Shown here in pieces: positions 16,441 through 25,116 of a DNA stretch of 64,000 bases. Each line of letters begins with the position of its first letter. The stretch's first letter is position 1. The position numbers and the translations under genes were made by a program. The stretch lies in assembly GCA_965243285.1 (NCBI GenBank), contig OZ251537.1:1860001-1924000 (forward strand), given 5' to 3'. The DNA is from JAHRAW01 sp965243285 (GTDB taxonomy: Bacteria > Pseudomonadota > Gammaproteobacteria > Arenicellales > Poriferihabitantaceae). The notes beneath the pieces were generated by a model. That model searched no databases and was not told the DNA's origin. It worked only from the letters and a program-made list of their open reading frames with translations.

Positions 16441-17625
16441 TCACGCGCTACGATACAATTTGGTAAGCACAAATTCTCGATGCCCCAGGGCTTCGGCCGC
16501 GGTCAGGCGGCCGTTGCAAGTGCGCACCACCATGTTCAACAGGGCGTCGCCGGCTTCATCCATGGACATTTCACGCCGCAAGATGGCCGACACATCCACA
16601 TCCACATGCTCGCCCATAGTGCGAATGGTGCGCGGGTTGGCGGTGATTTTAATCACCGGCTCGATGGGATTGCCGATGATGTTGCCTTGCCCGGTGGGGA
16701 AGCAGTGCACCACAAACCCGGCCGCGGCCTTCAAAGTGACGCATTCGGCGGCCGCCGATGAGGTGTCCATAAAGTACAAGCCAGGCCCTTTGGCCGGAGT
16801 TTCGGCTGGCGTGAGTACATCGATATAACGCGCCTTTTTGCCGATTTTTTGCAGGTTGCCGAGGGCTTTTTCTTCGATGGTGGTCAAGCCGCCGGCGATA
16901 TTGCCCTTGGTCGGCTGGCTGTCGCTTAAATCCGAGGTTTTGTGCGGCTCGATGACCTCATCCATATAGGCCTGCCAGGTGGCGTGCCATTTATCGCCCA
17001 CCGCTTGGGTTGCGCCACGGCTACGGCAGATATGCTCGGCGCCGGTGATTTCGGAGGTTTCGCTAAAACAATTGGTGACCCCCATGGCGTCGGTTTTATC
17101 GACAAAATTACCCACCGCCGGGTTGGCGGCGAGGCCCGATGTGGTATCCGATTCGCCGCATTTGTGCGACACCCAAACCTCCGCCAGCGAGCAATTTTCG
17201 CGCTGATATTCCGAGGCGATATGCACATATTCTTTGGCCGCCCGGCTGGCTCGGGCGATGGTGTCGATGTCGCCGTGGCGCTCGATGGCGAAGCCGGTCG
17301 CTGGCTTGCCGGTTTTTGCGATGCCATCGACTATCACTTGCGTCCATTGCGGCTCGATGCCGATGACCACCACTGCGGCCACATTGGGCGAGGCGCCGGT
17401 GCCGATTAAGGTGCGGAAATGCAGCTCGAGGTCGGCGCCGAATTGCAGCCGACCATAGGCGTGGGGAATGGCCAAAGTGCCCTTGATGTTGGCCGCGACC
17501 GCTTCGCAAGCGGCGTTGGAAAGATCATCCAGCGGCAGGATGAGCACATGATTGCGGATGCCGACGCGGCCGTTTTCGCGCTTGAAACCGAGGATGGCGG
17601 GGGTTTTCATGGCGCTGTCGGGCAA
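16441..17625 (-). CDS. suyB: Sulfolactate sulfo-lyase large subunit (SuyB), UxaA family
   Basis: 394 aa; ATG at 17610 is an alternative start. FKRENGRVGIRNHVLILPLDD opens it, and HKCGESDTTSGLAANPAVGN and GLYFMDTSSAAAECVT are signatures of the altronate/galactarate dehydratase C-terminal domain. Sugar-acid dehydratases of this family are often about 490 aa with an N-terminal SAF domain. Here that domain is a separate protein encoded upstream (17762-18064), the SuyA/SuyB arrangement. SuyAB cleaves (R)-sulfolactate to pyruvate and sulfite and needs Fe(II). hpsN and a TRAP carrier nearby support the sulfonate role. A two-subunit altronate-type dehydratase cannot be excluded from sequence alone. 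Confidence 0.8.
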   Translation of the reverse strand: MPDSAMKTPAILGFKRENGRVGIRNHVLILPLDDLSNAACEAVAANIKGTLAIPHAYGRLQFGADLELHFRTLIGTGASPNVAAVVVIGIEPQWTQVIVDGIAKTGKPATGFAIERHGDIDTIARASRAAKEYVHIASEYQRENCSLAEVWVSHKCGESDTTSGLAANPAVGNFVDKTDAMGVTNCFSETSEITGAEHICRSRGATQAVGDKWHATWQAYMDEVIEPHKTSDLSDSQPTKGNIAGGLTTIEEKALGNLQKIGKKARYIDVLTPAETPAKGPGLYFMDTSSAAAECVTLKAAAGFVVHCFPTGQGNIIGNPIEPVIKITANPRTIRTMGEHVDVDVSAILRREMSMDEAGDALLNMVVRTCNGRLTAAEALGHREFVLTKLYRSA

Positions 17626-17761
17626 GTTGAATCGAGGCGGCGTTCGGTGTGGTTCATGGCCGGGCGCATGGTCTGATTAATCGCTCGATTAATCGCTGGA
17701 ATGGCCATGAAAATCGGCATGAAAATTGTCATAAAAATCGGCGTAGGAATCATCAATGGAA

Positions 17762-18064
17762 TCACCATTTTTTGGTTTTGGTGTTATGCACATGCAGATG
17801 CTTGCCAGCCGCAATGGCGGCGCTGGCGCGCCCCATGACCTCGCCATATTTGATGACATCGGCGCCTGGTGCGAGGTCGCGCAGCGCCACCTTATGGCCG
17901 AGGGGAATCGCATCCAAAGCGACGATGCGCACGGTCGCATCGCTCTCCATGGACCAGCCGGATAATGTTTGCCCGGCCTGCACGCCCTCCACCACCACCA
18001 CGCCGACCGAGTCTTGCGCATCGTGTACCAAAAAATCCGGGCGGCTGGGGTTAGGGTTAGTCAT
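17762..18064 (-). CDS. suyA: Sulfolactate sulfo-lyase small subunit (SuyA), SAF domain
   Basis: 100 aa comprising one SAF domain: FLVHDAQDSVGVVVVEGVQAG, then ATVRIVALDAIPLGHKVALRDLAPGADVIKYGEVMGRA and the ending GKHLHVHNTKT. This corresponds to the N-terminal domain of UxaA dehydratases and to SuyA. It lies upstream of suyB with a 136-bp gap holding short direct repeats (GATTAATCGCT twice; CATGAAAATCGGCATGAAAA). An 11-bp tandem repeat array lies just upstream of its start codon. Confidence 0.82.
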   Translation of the reverse strand: MTNPNPSRPDFLVHDAQDSVGVVVVEGVQAGQTLSGWSMESDATVRIVALDAIPLGHKVALRDLAPGADVIKYGEVMGRASAAIAAGKHLHVHNTKTKKW

Positions 18065-18081
18065 TTGGGGCAGGGCGGCCA

Positions 18082-18170
18082 GGGCGGTTGATGGGCGGTT
18101 GATGGGCGGTTGATGGGCGGTTGATGGGCGGTTGATGGGCGGTTGATGGGCGGTTGATGGTCGGTTGATG
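18082..18170. repeat. Eight tandem copies of an 11-bp repeat upstream of suyA
   Basis: GGGCGGTTGAT occurs eight times in a row, the last copy with one T change. On the suyA strand the unit reads ATCAACCGCCC and the array ends 18 bp before the suyA start codon, where the leader or promoter should be. Copy number could vary by slippage. The rest of the gap to 18343 shows nothing clear. Confidence 0.9.
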
Positions 18171-18343
18171 GGCGCGGATTAGCGATATAAAGCATGCCAC
18201 ATAAATCATACACCGCCATTTGTGGCTGGCGAATCATGCGTACGCGGATGCGTGGCGGATGATTAAATTAGCAAGCCCGGCGGTTAATGTAAAGCCATTA
18301 ATTTCGCCGCCAGTGACGGCTTCGGCGGCCGCGATGTCGCGCC

Positions 18344-19954
18344 TCACAGTCGCCAATCTTGCTTCATCATAGCGGCGCATTTTTCGCCGATCATGATGGT
18401 CGGGGCATTGGTGTTGCCGGAGGTGATGGCCGGCATGACCGAGGCATCGGCGATACGCAGCCCGCTTAAGCCGTGCAGTTTTAGGCGATGGTCGACCACC
18501 GCTTGCGGGTCCTTAGCCGGCCCCATCTTACATGTGCATGCCGGGTGATAGATGGTGGTGGCGGTGTGGCGGGCGTGGTCTAAGAGTTGTTGCTCGGTTT
18601 GGAGGTGGGCGCCGGGGTCGTGTTCGGCGGTGATGATGTTCGCCAGCGCCGGTTGGGCGGCGATGTGGCGCGAGATTTTCATGCCGTCGATGACGGTTTG
18701 GCAGTCCAGGTCGGTGGCCAGATAATTGGGACAGATGGCCGGATGGCGCCCCGCATCGGGGGATTTAATGCGCACTTCGCCGCGACTCGATGGCCGCAGT
18801 TGGCACACCGAGGCGGTGCATGCGGAAAACCCATGCACGCCTTCGCCGGGGTTGTCCGAGCTCAAGGGTTGGAAGTGAAATTGGATGTCGGGGCGCGCCG
18901 CCCGCCGGTTCGAGCGCGTGAAAATGCACACCTGACTGGCCGCCAGCGTCATCGGCCCGGTGCGAAAAAATGCGTATTGCAGCCCCATCAACAATTTGCG
19001 CCACGGGTTGTTTATTTCATCATTCAAAGTGCGGTGGCGACACTTATAGACGGCGCGAATTTGCAGATGGTCTTGGAGATTTTGCCCGACTCCGGGCAAA
19101 TCCAGCCGCGTCGGTATTTCGAAGCGCTGGCACAAACTGCCAGCGCCGATACCCGAGAGTTGCAGTAGTTGCGGCGAGCCGATGGCGCCGGCGCACAGCA
19201 CAATTTCGCGCCTCGCGGTAGCGGTTTTGCGCCCGCCCGCATGCAAATATTCCACCCCATCGAGGTGCCGCCGGTCGCCGGTGAGTCGCGTGACTTGGGC
19301 ACCGGTCACCACGCGCAAATTCGGCCGCCGGCGCGCTGGGCGCAAAAATCCGACGGCGGCGCTGCAGCGCCGGCCCCGCTGCGCGGTCAATTGAAAATAG
19401 CCGACGCCCTCTTGTTGCGCGCCATTGGCGTCGTCATTCCACGCGATGCCGGCTTCCATGGCGGCGGCGATGTAGGCCTCGGTAATCTTGCGCCGCAAGC
19501 GAATGTCGGACACTTTCAGCCCCCCGCCGACGCCATGCCAATGGTCGCCGCCGCGTGTTTGGTGTTCGGATTTTTTGAAGTACGGCAGCACCTCGTGGTA
19601 CGACCAGCCGGGATTGCCAGCGGCCGCCCAACCATCGTAATCAGCCGCTTGGCCGCGCACATACAGCAAGCCGTTCAACGAACTGGAGCCACCCAACACC
19701 TTGCCGCGCGGCCATTTCAGCCGCCGCCCGCACAAGCCGGCGTCCGGCTCGGTGACATAACACCAGTCGAATTTCGGGTTATGCATGGTTTTGAAATAGC
19801 CCACCGGGATGTGAATCCACGGGCTGGAATCAGCCCCGCCGGCCTCCAACAACAACACCCGCACGCCCGGCGTTTCACTCAATCGATTCGCCAGCACGCA
19901 GCCGGCGGAGCCGGCGCCGATGATGATGAAATCAAATGAATCGCCAGTGGGCAT
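18344..19954 (-). CDS. GMC-family FAD-dependent alcohol dehydrogenase (choline-dehydrogenase-like)
   Basis: 536 aa. The FAD motif IIIGAGSAGCVLANRLSE is at about 10-27, LLLEAGG at about 34-40, GMC signature WPRGKVLGGSSSLNG near 80, the second signature CAGAIGSPQLLQLSGIG near 255, and the C-terminal catalytic His-containing region IADASVMPAITSGNTNAP. The family oxidises choline, polyethylene glycol and other primary alcohols. Isethionate dehydrogenase IseJ of sulfonate-degrading bacteria is, to my recollection, of this family, so a sulfonated alcohol is a reasonable substrate guess given suyAB next door. It has no signal peptide. It starts the minus-strand gene run. Confidence 0.85.
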   Translation of the reverse strand: MPTGDSFDFIIIGAGSAGCVLANRLSETPGVRVLLLEAGGADSSPWIHIPVGYFKTMHNPKFDWCYVTEPDAGLCGRRLKWPRGKVLGGSSSLNGLLYVRGQAADYDGWAAAGNPGWSYHEVLPYFKKSEHQTRGGDHWHGVGGGLKVSDIRLRRKITEAYIAAAMEAGIAWNDDANGAQQEGVGYFQLTAQRGRRCSAAVGFLRPARRRPNLRVVTGAQVTRLTGDRRHLDGVEYLHAGGRKTATARREIVLCAGAIGSPQLLQLSGIGAGSLCQRFEIPTRLDLPGVGQNLQDHLQIRAVYKCRHRTLNDEINNPWRKLLMGLQYAFFRTGPMTLAASQVCIFTRSNRRAARPDIQFHFQPLSSDNPGEGVHGFSACTASVCQLRPSSRGEVRIKSPDAGRHPAICPNYLATDLDCQTVIDGMKISRHIAAQPALANIITAEHDPGAHLQTEQQLLDHARHTATTIYHPACTCKMGPAKDPQAVVDHRLKLHGLSGLRIADASVMPAITSGNTNAPTIMIGEKCAAMMKQDWRL

Positions 19955-20150
19955 GAGGGTGGCGGTGGGGCAGAAACTGCTGATAAGTTTGTGGAATCCG
20001 GTGCCGCAGTATAGCCGTCTGGCATCATGGCGGCCAAATACGCGGGAGTCGGCTTTATCACCTCGGCCTGCTCACTCTCCGGCATCATGACCAATAGGGG
20101 GCCGCGTTTCGGCAGTATAATGCGGCTCCACATCGCCCTCCGTCCACCGC

Positions 20151-20483
20151 ATGCAAACCGACCTCACCATCTCCAGCAACGCCGTGCAACGCGTCGCCCA
20201 ATTATTGGCGGATAAAGATCAGCCCGGCTTGCGGCTGCGGGTTTTTATTCGCGGCGGCGGTTGCTCGGGCTTCCAATACGGCTTTCAGTTCGACCAACAA
20301 CAGCAAGATGACGACATCACCATCGAGCGCGACGGGGTCGAAGTGTTGGTCGATATGCTCAGCCTGCAATACCTGTCCGGCGCGCAAATCGACTACCAAG
20401 ACGACATCATGGGCAGCCGATTTTTGGTGAACAACCCCAACGCTACCACCACTTGCGGCTGCGGCTCGTCATTTTCGGTGTGA
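20151..20483 (+). CDS. erpA: Iron-sulfur cluster insertion protein ErpA
   Basis: 110 aa A-type carrier. GGGCSGFQYGF and the C-terminal TTCGCGSSFSV supply the three cluster-binding cysteines. SLQYLSGAQIDY, GSRFLVNNPNA and the CGCGSSFSV end match ErpA rather than IscA or SufA. It delivers [4Fe-4S] clusters to apo-enzymes, for example those of isoprenoid synthesis. Monocistronic in appearance, reading away from the GMC gene. Confidence 0.93.
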   Translation: MQTDLTISSNAVQRVAQLLADKDQPGLRLRVFIRGGGCSGFQYGFQFDQQQQDDDITIERDGVEVLVDMLSLQYLSGAQIDYQDDIMGSRFLVNNPNATTTCGCGSSFSV

Positions 20484-20658
20484 TGTTGGCGATAATGTGG
20501 CGTTCGAGGTGATTTTTTTCGCGGCGGCGGCGTGTTCGATGGGGTTTTCGCGCCCGACGGCGGCCGGGCGTGAATAAAGCGTTGCCGCCGGCTTGAAAGC
20601 CGCCCCTGCGCCCCCATATAGCGGCGAAATCGGGCGCTTGGCATCAGCGCGTTAACGC

Positions 20659-20729
20659 CCCATTAACATGTCTATCGAGTAGATAGCGCCCGTTGCCCAT
20701 TAACATGTCTATCGAGTAGATAGCGCCCG
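20659..20729. repeat. Two 34-bp direct repeats, each with a CTATC/GATAG hairpin, upstream of grpE
   Basis: CCCATTAACATGTCTATCGA followed by GTAGATAGCGCCCG occurs at 20659-20692 and 20696-20729; a degenerate third start (CTCATTAACATGTCC) and short CATTAACACCAC repeats follow. Each unit contains the palindrome CTATC-GAGTA-GATAG. They lie in the 388-bp gap before grpE, so they could be a heat-shock operator, but they do not match CIRCE (TTAGCACTC-N9-GAGTGCTAA). Function unknown. The rest of the gap shows nothing clear. Confidence 0.75.
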
Positions 20730-20871
20730 CGGCTCATTAACATGTCCATTAACACCACCATTAACACCACCATTATCGCGCTGCCGGTCTCGACTGCCGG
20801 CCTCGAGCGCCGAGCGCCAGTCGCCACCGCCGCCCATAGCCCCTAAATCCCCCTTTATCGCCGCCTCAACC

Positions 20872-21588
20872 ATGGCTGAAACCAATCAAGCAGCAAGCGA
20901 CAACATGCCGGCCAAAGCCGCCTCCGCCACCCCTCAGTCGGAATCGCCCACCCGGCCCGAATCGCCGCCCGCCGCCCAGCCAGCGGATTCAGCGCCGCCG
21001 GGCTCGGAATCGGCCGATAGCCAAGATGCGCCGCCGGAGTCGCCGCCATCGCCCAGCGTCGCGGCGGAATCACCCCCCGAGGTCGAATCCGACCACCTAG
21101 ACGCATTGCCGCCGGCCGAGTTGGCGCAGCAAGTGCGTGCCGGTTTGGCGGAAAACGCGCAACTGCAAGATGCCTTGTTGCGCGCCCGCGCCGAAGTCGA
21201 AAATATTCGCCGCCGTTCGCAGAATGAAATGACCGCGGCGCGCAAATTCGCCATCGAAAATTTCGCCCAGCAATTGCTCGGCGTGCGCGACAGCCTGGAG
21301 CGCGCCAGCGCCGTGCAATTGGATGCCGCCGCGGCCGCAGTGCAGCCGATGAAAGAGGGGCTGGAGCTCACCTTGAAACAATTCGACCTCGCCATGGCGA
21401 AGTTCGCGGTGCTCGAGGTGGCAGCCGCGCCCGGCATGCGTTTCGACCCGCAACAACATCAAGCCATCGGCACCGCCCCGGCCGGTGAGGTCGCCGCCGA
21501 CCACATCGTCGTCGTGGTGCAAAAAGGTTTCCTGCTGAACCAGCGCTTGCTGCGTCCGGCCATGGTGATGGTGGCGGCGGAAACCTAG
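20872..21588 (+). CDS. grpE: Nucleotide exchange factor GrpE
   Basis: 238 aa. The first 75 residues are a low-complexity acidic Pro/Ala/Ser/Glu tail. A long coiled coil follows (ALLRARAEVENIRRRSQNEM) and then the beta-wing domain with MRFDPQQHQAIG and the ending VVQKGFLLNQRLLRPAMVMVA, all diagnostic of GrpE. It releases ADP from DnaK. First gene of grpE-dnaK-dnaJ. Confidence 0.95.
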   Translation: MAETNQAASDNMPAKAASATPQSESPTRPESPPAAQPADSAPPGSESADSQDAPPESPPSPSVAAESPPEVESDHLDALPPAELAQQVRAGLAENAQLQDALLRARAEVENIRRRSQNEMTAARKFAIENFAQQLLGVRDSLERASAVQLDAAAAAVQPMKEGLELTLKQFDLAMAKFAVLEVAAAPGMRFDPQQHQAIGTAPAGEVAADHIVVVVQKGFLLNQRLLRPAMVMVAAET

Positions 21589-21741
21589 TCGCTCAAATTT
21601 CCCGGCCGAAGTCGGCCCCAAGGCGGGCGGCAAAATCTTGTTATTTGCCGTCGGCAAAGCGCTTGTTATTCCGCCCGCCAGCGCCATATCGACGGCAGCT
21701 ATCACATTAGCCACTCATCCAAATCTTTCGGAACGCATATC

Positions 21742-23688
21742 ATGTCAAAAATTATCGGTATCGATCTCGGCACCACCAATTCTTGCGTCGCGGTGATGGA
21801 GGGCGATGCGCCCCGCGTCATCGAAAATAGCGAGGGCGACCGCACCACGCCGTCCGTGGTCGGCTTCACCAAAGACGGCGAAGTGTTAGTCGGGCAAGCC
21901 GCCAAGCGCCAGTCGGTCACCAACCCGACCAACACCGTGTTCGCGGTCAAGCGCCTCATCGGGCGGCGTTTTGATGAGGATGTGGTGCAGCGCGATATGG
22001 CCTTGATGCCGTACAAAATCATCAAGGCGAAAAACGGCGATGCCTGGGTCGAAGCCGGCGGCAAACAGATGGCGGCACCGGAAGTGTCGGCGCGTATTTT
22101 GCAAAAAATGAAACAGACGGCCGAAGATTATCTCGGCGAAAAAGTCACCGAGGCGGTCATCACCGTGCCGGCCTATTTCAACGATTCCCAGCGCCAAGCC
22201 ACCAAAGACGCCGGGCGCATCGCCGGGCTGGAAGTCAAGCGCATCATCAACGAGCCCACCGCAGCGGCGCTGGCTTATGGCATGGATAAGGGCCGAGGCG
22301 ACCGCAAAATCGTCGTCTATGACTTAGGCGGCGGCACTTTCGATGTGTCGATTATCGAGATAGCGGAAGTCGAAGGCGAGCATCAGTTCGAGGTGCTGTC
22401 CACCAACGGCGATACTTTTTTGGGCGGCGAAGATTTCGACCGCCGCTTGATCGACTATCTGGCGGATGAATTCAAAAAAGATCAGGGCATGGATTTGCGC
22501 GGCGACCCGCTGGCCATGCAGCGCCTAAAAGAAGGCGCCGAAAAAGCCAAGATCGAACTCTCCTCATCCACGCAAACGGAAGTAAACCTGCCGTATGTAA
22601 CCGCCGACGCCAGCGGCCCCAAGCACCTCAACATGAAATTGACGCGCGCCAAATTAGAAGCGCTGGTGGATGATCTGCTACAAAAAACCCTCGGGCCGTG
22701 CAAGACCGCGTTAGCTGATGCTGGGCTCAAAGCCTCGGAGATAGACGACATCATCTTGGTCGGCGGGCAAACGCGCATGCCCAAGGTGCATACATTGGTG
22801 GCCACCTTTTTCGGCAAGGAAGCACGGCGCGATGTAAACCCGGACGAAGCGGTGGCCGTGGGCGCCTCCATCCAAGGCGGCGTGCTCGGCGGCGAAGTCA
22901 AAGATGTGCTGCTGTTGGATGTCACGCCGCTGTCGCTCGGCATCGAAACCTTAGGCGGCGTGATGACCAAACTGGTGGAAAAAAACACCACCATCCCCAC
23001 CCAAGCCAGCCAGACCTTCTCCACCGCCGACGACAACCAGGGCGCGGTCACCGTACATGTGCTGCAAGGCGAGCGCGAAGTGGTCAGCGGCAATAAATCC
23101 CTCGGGCGTTTCGACCTCACCGAAATTCCGCCGGCGCCGCGCGGCATACCGCAAATCGAAGTGTCCTTCGACATCGATGCCAACGGCATTCTCCATGTGT
23201 CGGCCAAAGATAAAGCCACCGGCCGGGAAAACAAAATCGTCATCAAATCCAGTTCCGGGCTATCCGATGCCGAGATCAAAAAAATGGTCAACGACGCCGC
23301 CGAGCACGCCGACGAAGACCGCAAGGTGCGCGAGTTGGTGGGCGCCCGCAATCAGGGCGAATCTATGATTCACGGCGCCCGAAAATCCATCACCGAACTC
23401 GGCGACAAACTCGATGGGGGTGAAAAAACCCAGGTCGAGGCCGCCATCGTCGCGTTGGAGGAAGCCATGAAAACCGACGACCTCGAAGCCATCACCGCCA
23501 AAACCCAAGCCCTGACCGAAGTCAGCCACAAACTGGCCGAGCAGATGTACGCCCAAGCGGCCGACCAGCCGGCGTCCGCCGAATCAGCGCCGGGCGATGA
23601 CGCATCCAAACCCGCCGACGATGTGGTGGACGCCGAATTCGAGGAAGTCGCCAAGGGCGATAAAGATAAGAAAGATAAGCAGGACTAA
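21742..23688 (+). CDS. dnaK: Chaperone DnaK (Hsp70)
   Basis: 648 aa, usual length. ATPase domain: IIGIDLGTTNSCVAVMEG at the start, VYDLGGGTFDVSIIEI near 195, and VGGQTRMPKV near 340. The linker DVLLLDVTPLSLGIETLGG precedes the substrate-binding domain and a helical lid. It ends with an acidic, Lys-rich tail rather than EEVKD exactly (DDVVDAEFEEVAKGDKDKK). It lies 153 bp after grpE. A strong GC inverted repeat follows at 23702-23727. Confidence 0.97.
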   Translation: MSKIIGIDLGTTNSCVAVMEGDAPRVIENSEGDRTTPSVVGFTKDGEVLVGQAAKRQSVTNPTNTVFAVKRLIGRRFDEDVVQRDMALMPYKIIKAKNGDAWVEAGGKQMAAPEVSARILQKMKQTAEDYLGEKVTEAVITVPAYFNDSQRQATKDAGRIAGLEVKRIINEPTAAALAYGMDKGRGDRKIVVYDLGGGTFDVSIIEIAEVEGEHQFEVLSTNGDTFLGGEDFDRRLIDYLADEFKKDQGMDLRGDPLAMQRLKEGAEKAKIELSSSTQTEVNLPYVTADASGPKHLNMKLTRAKLEALVDDLLQKTLGPCKTALADAGLKASEIDDIILVGGQTRMPKVHTLVATFFGKEARRDVNPDEAVAVGASIQGGVLGGEVKDVLLLDVTPLSLGIETLGGVMTKLVEKNTTIPTQASQTFSTADDNQGAVTVHVLQGEREVVSGNKSLGRFDLTEIPPAPRGIPQIEVSFDIDANGILHVSAKDKATGRENKIVIKSSSGLSDAEIKKMVNDAAEHADEDRKVRELVGARNQGESMIHGARKSITELGDKLDGGEKTQVEAAIVALEEAMKTDDLEAITAKTQALTEVSHKLAEQMYAQAADQPASAESAPGDDASKPADDVVDAEFEEVAKGDKDKKDKQD

Positions 23689-23701
23689 TCGCGGGGACTA
23701 A

Positions 23702-23727
23702 GGCGGCGCCGGGCGTTAGGCGCCGCC
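23702..23727 (+). terminator. Strong GC hairpin after dnaK
   Basis: GGCGGCGCC, an 8-base loop, GGCGCCGCC: a perfect 9-bp stem 13 bp after the dnaK stop, with no T tract. It may act as an RNA-stabilising or attenuating structure between dnaK and dnaJ rather than a full terminator. Confidence 0.45.
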
Positions 23728-23909
23728 GATCGTTGGCGCGACGGCGCTTCAATCCCCCATCCGCGGCCCCATAAACTCCGCGTTGGCATTTCCCTCGGCG
23801 GGAACGGCGTGGCCGGCTGGGTTTTGGGCATGGCAGGCGGCGGCGCAAAATGGTAACCCGATCATTTTAATTCAGCCAATATTTCATTCAAGCGACGGCC
23901 TTATCCGCA

Positions 23910-25037
23910 ATGCCTCCTAAAGACTATTATGAAGTACTCGGCGTGAGCCGAGGCGTCAGCGATGCTGAGTTGAAAAAGGCCTATCGCCGCCTGGCGATGA
24001 AGCACCACCCCGACCGCACCGCCGGCGACCCGGAGTCCGAAGAGCGCTTCAAGGAAATCCGCCAAGCCTATGGCGTACTCAGCACCCCAGACAAACGCCA
24101 GGTGTACGACCGACACGGCCACGCCGGCGTAGACTCCATGGGCGCCGGCCATGGCGCTGGCGGGCGAGGCGGCGGCGACATTTTCGGCGACATTTTCGGC
24201 GACATTTTCGGCGACATTTTCGGCGGCGGGCGCAGTCGCGCCCGTGGCTCGGATTTGCGCTACAGCCTCGAATTGACGCTGGAAGAAGCGGTGCACGGCG
24301 TCGAGCGCACCATTCGCGTGCCGAAAGTAGTGCGCTGCAAAACCTGCAATGGCAGCGGCGGCGCGCCGGGTACCGCCGCCAAACCGTGCGGCGGATGCGG
24401 CGGGCAAGGTCAAGTGCGCATGCAGCAAGGCGCCTTTTCGGTGCGCCAGACCTGCCGCCAATGCGGCGGCCAAGGCTCAGTGATTTCCCAGCCGTGCGCA
24501 ACTTGTCGCGGCCAAAGGGTGGTGCGCGATGAAAAAACCTTGTCGGTGAAAATCCCCGCCGGGGTGGACGAAGGCGACCAAGTACGCCTCGGCGGCGAGG
24601 GCGAAAGCGGCGGCGGCGAGGCCAACACGGCCGGCGATTTATATGTGCAAGTGCACCTCAAGCCGCATGCCATCTTCGAGCGCGACGGCGATAATTTGTA
24701 CTGCGAGGTGCCGGTCAGTTTCGCGGTCATGGCGCTCGGCGGCGACCTCGAGGTGCCCACCCTCTCGGGGCGCGCCAAACTCAAAGTGCCGGCCGAAAGC
24801 CAGTCCGAAAAAGTGTTTCGCTTGCGCGGCAAAGGCGTGCGCAATGTTCGCAACAACAACCAAGGCGACCTGTACTGCAAGGCGGTGGTCGAAACCCCGG
24901 TACATCTGACCGCCAAACAAAAAGACATGATCAAAAAATTCGGCGCTAATATCGCCGACGGCGGCAACCGCCATTCGCCTCGCGGCAGCTCATGGACCGA
25001 CAAGATCAAGACATTTTTAGACGCGCTGGTCGACTAA
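23910..25037 (+). CDS. dnaJ: Chaperone DnaJ (Hsp40) with an expanded GDIF repeat
   Basis: 375 aa. The J domain has the HPD motif (KHHPDRTAGDP). The Gly/Phe region contains four tandem GDIF units encoded by near-identical 12-bp repeats (about 24177-24223). The zinc domain has four motifs: CKTCNGSG, CGGCGGQG, CRQCGGQG and CATCRGQR. The C-terminal substrate domain follows. It stimulates DnaK ATPase and delivers clients. The fourfold repeat is an unusual but in-frame variation of a normally flexible region. Confidence 0.96.
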   Translation: MPPKDYYEVLGVSRGVSDAELKKAYRRLAMKHHPDRTAGDPESEERFKEIRQAYGVLSTPDKRQVYDRHGHAGVDSMGAGHGAGGRGGGDIFGDIFGDIFGDIFGGGRSRARGSDLRYSLELTLEEAVHGVERTIRVPKVVRCKTCNGSGGAPGTAAKPCGGCGGQGQVRMQQGAFSVRQTCRQCGGQGSVISQPCATCRGQRVVRDEKTLSVKIPAGVDEGDQVRLGGEGESGGGEANTAGDLYVQVHLKPHAIFERDGDNLYCEVPVSFAVMALGGDLEVPTLSGRAKLKVPAESQSEKVFRLRGKGVRNVRNNNQGDLYCKAVVETPVHLTAKQKDMIKKFGANIADGGNRHSPRGSSWTDKIKTFLDALVD

Positions 25038-25116
25038 AGCGGCTTGCAAGCCCATCCCGCCGCCGGATGGCTACGGAAGCCCAGCCAGCGCCCAGGCAAT
25101 CTGCGGCGAGGGCGTT

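Noticed and set aside
18082..18170. Short CRISPR or iteron origin
   Set aside because: 11-bp units are directly adjacent with no spacers, and no replication initiator gene is nearby.
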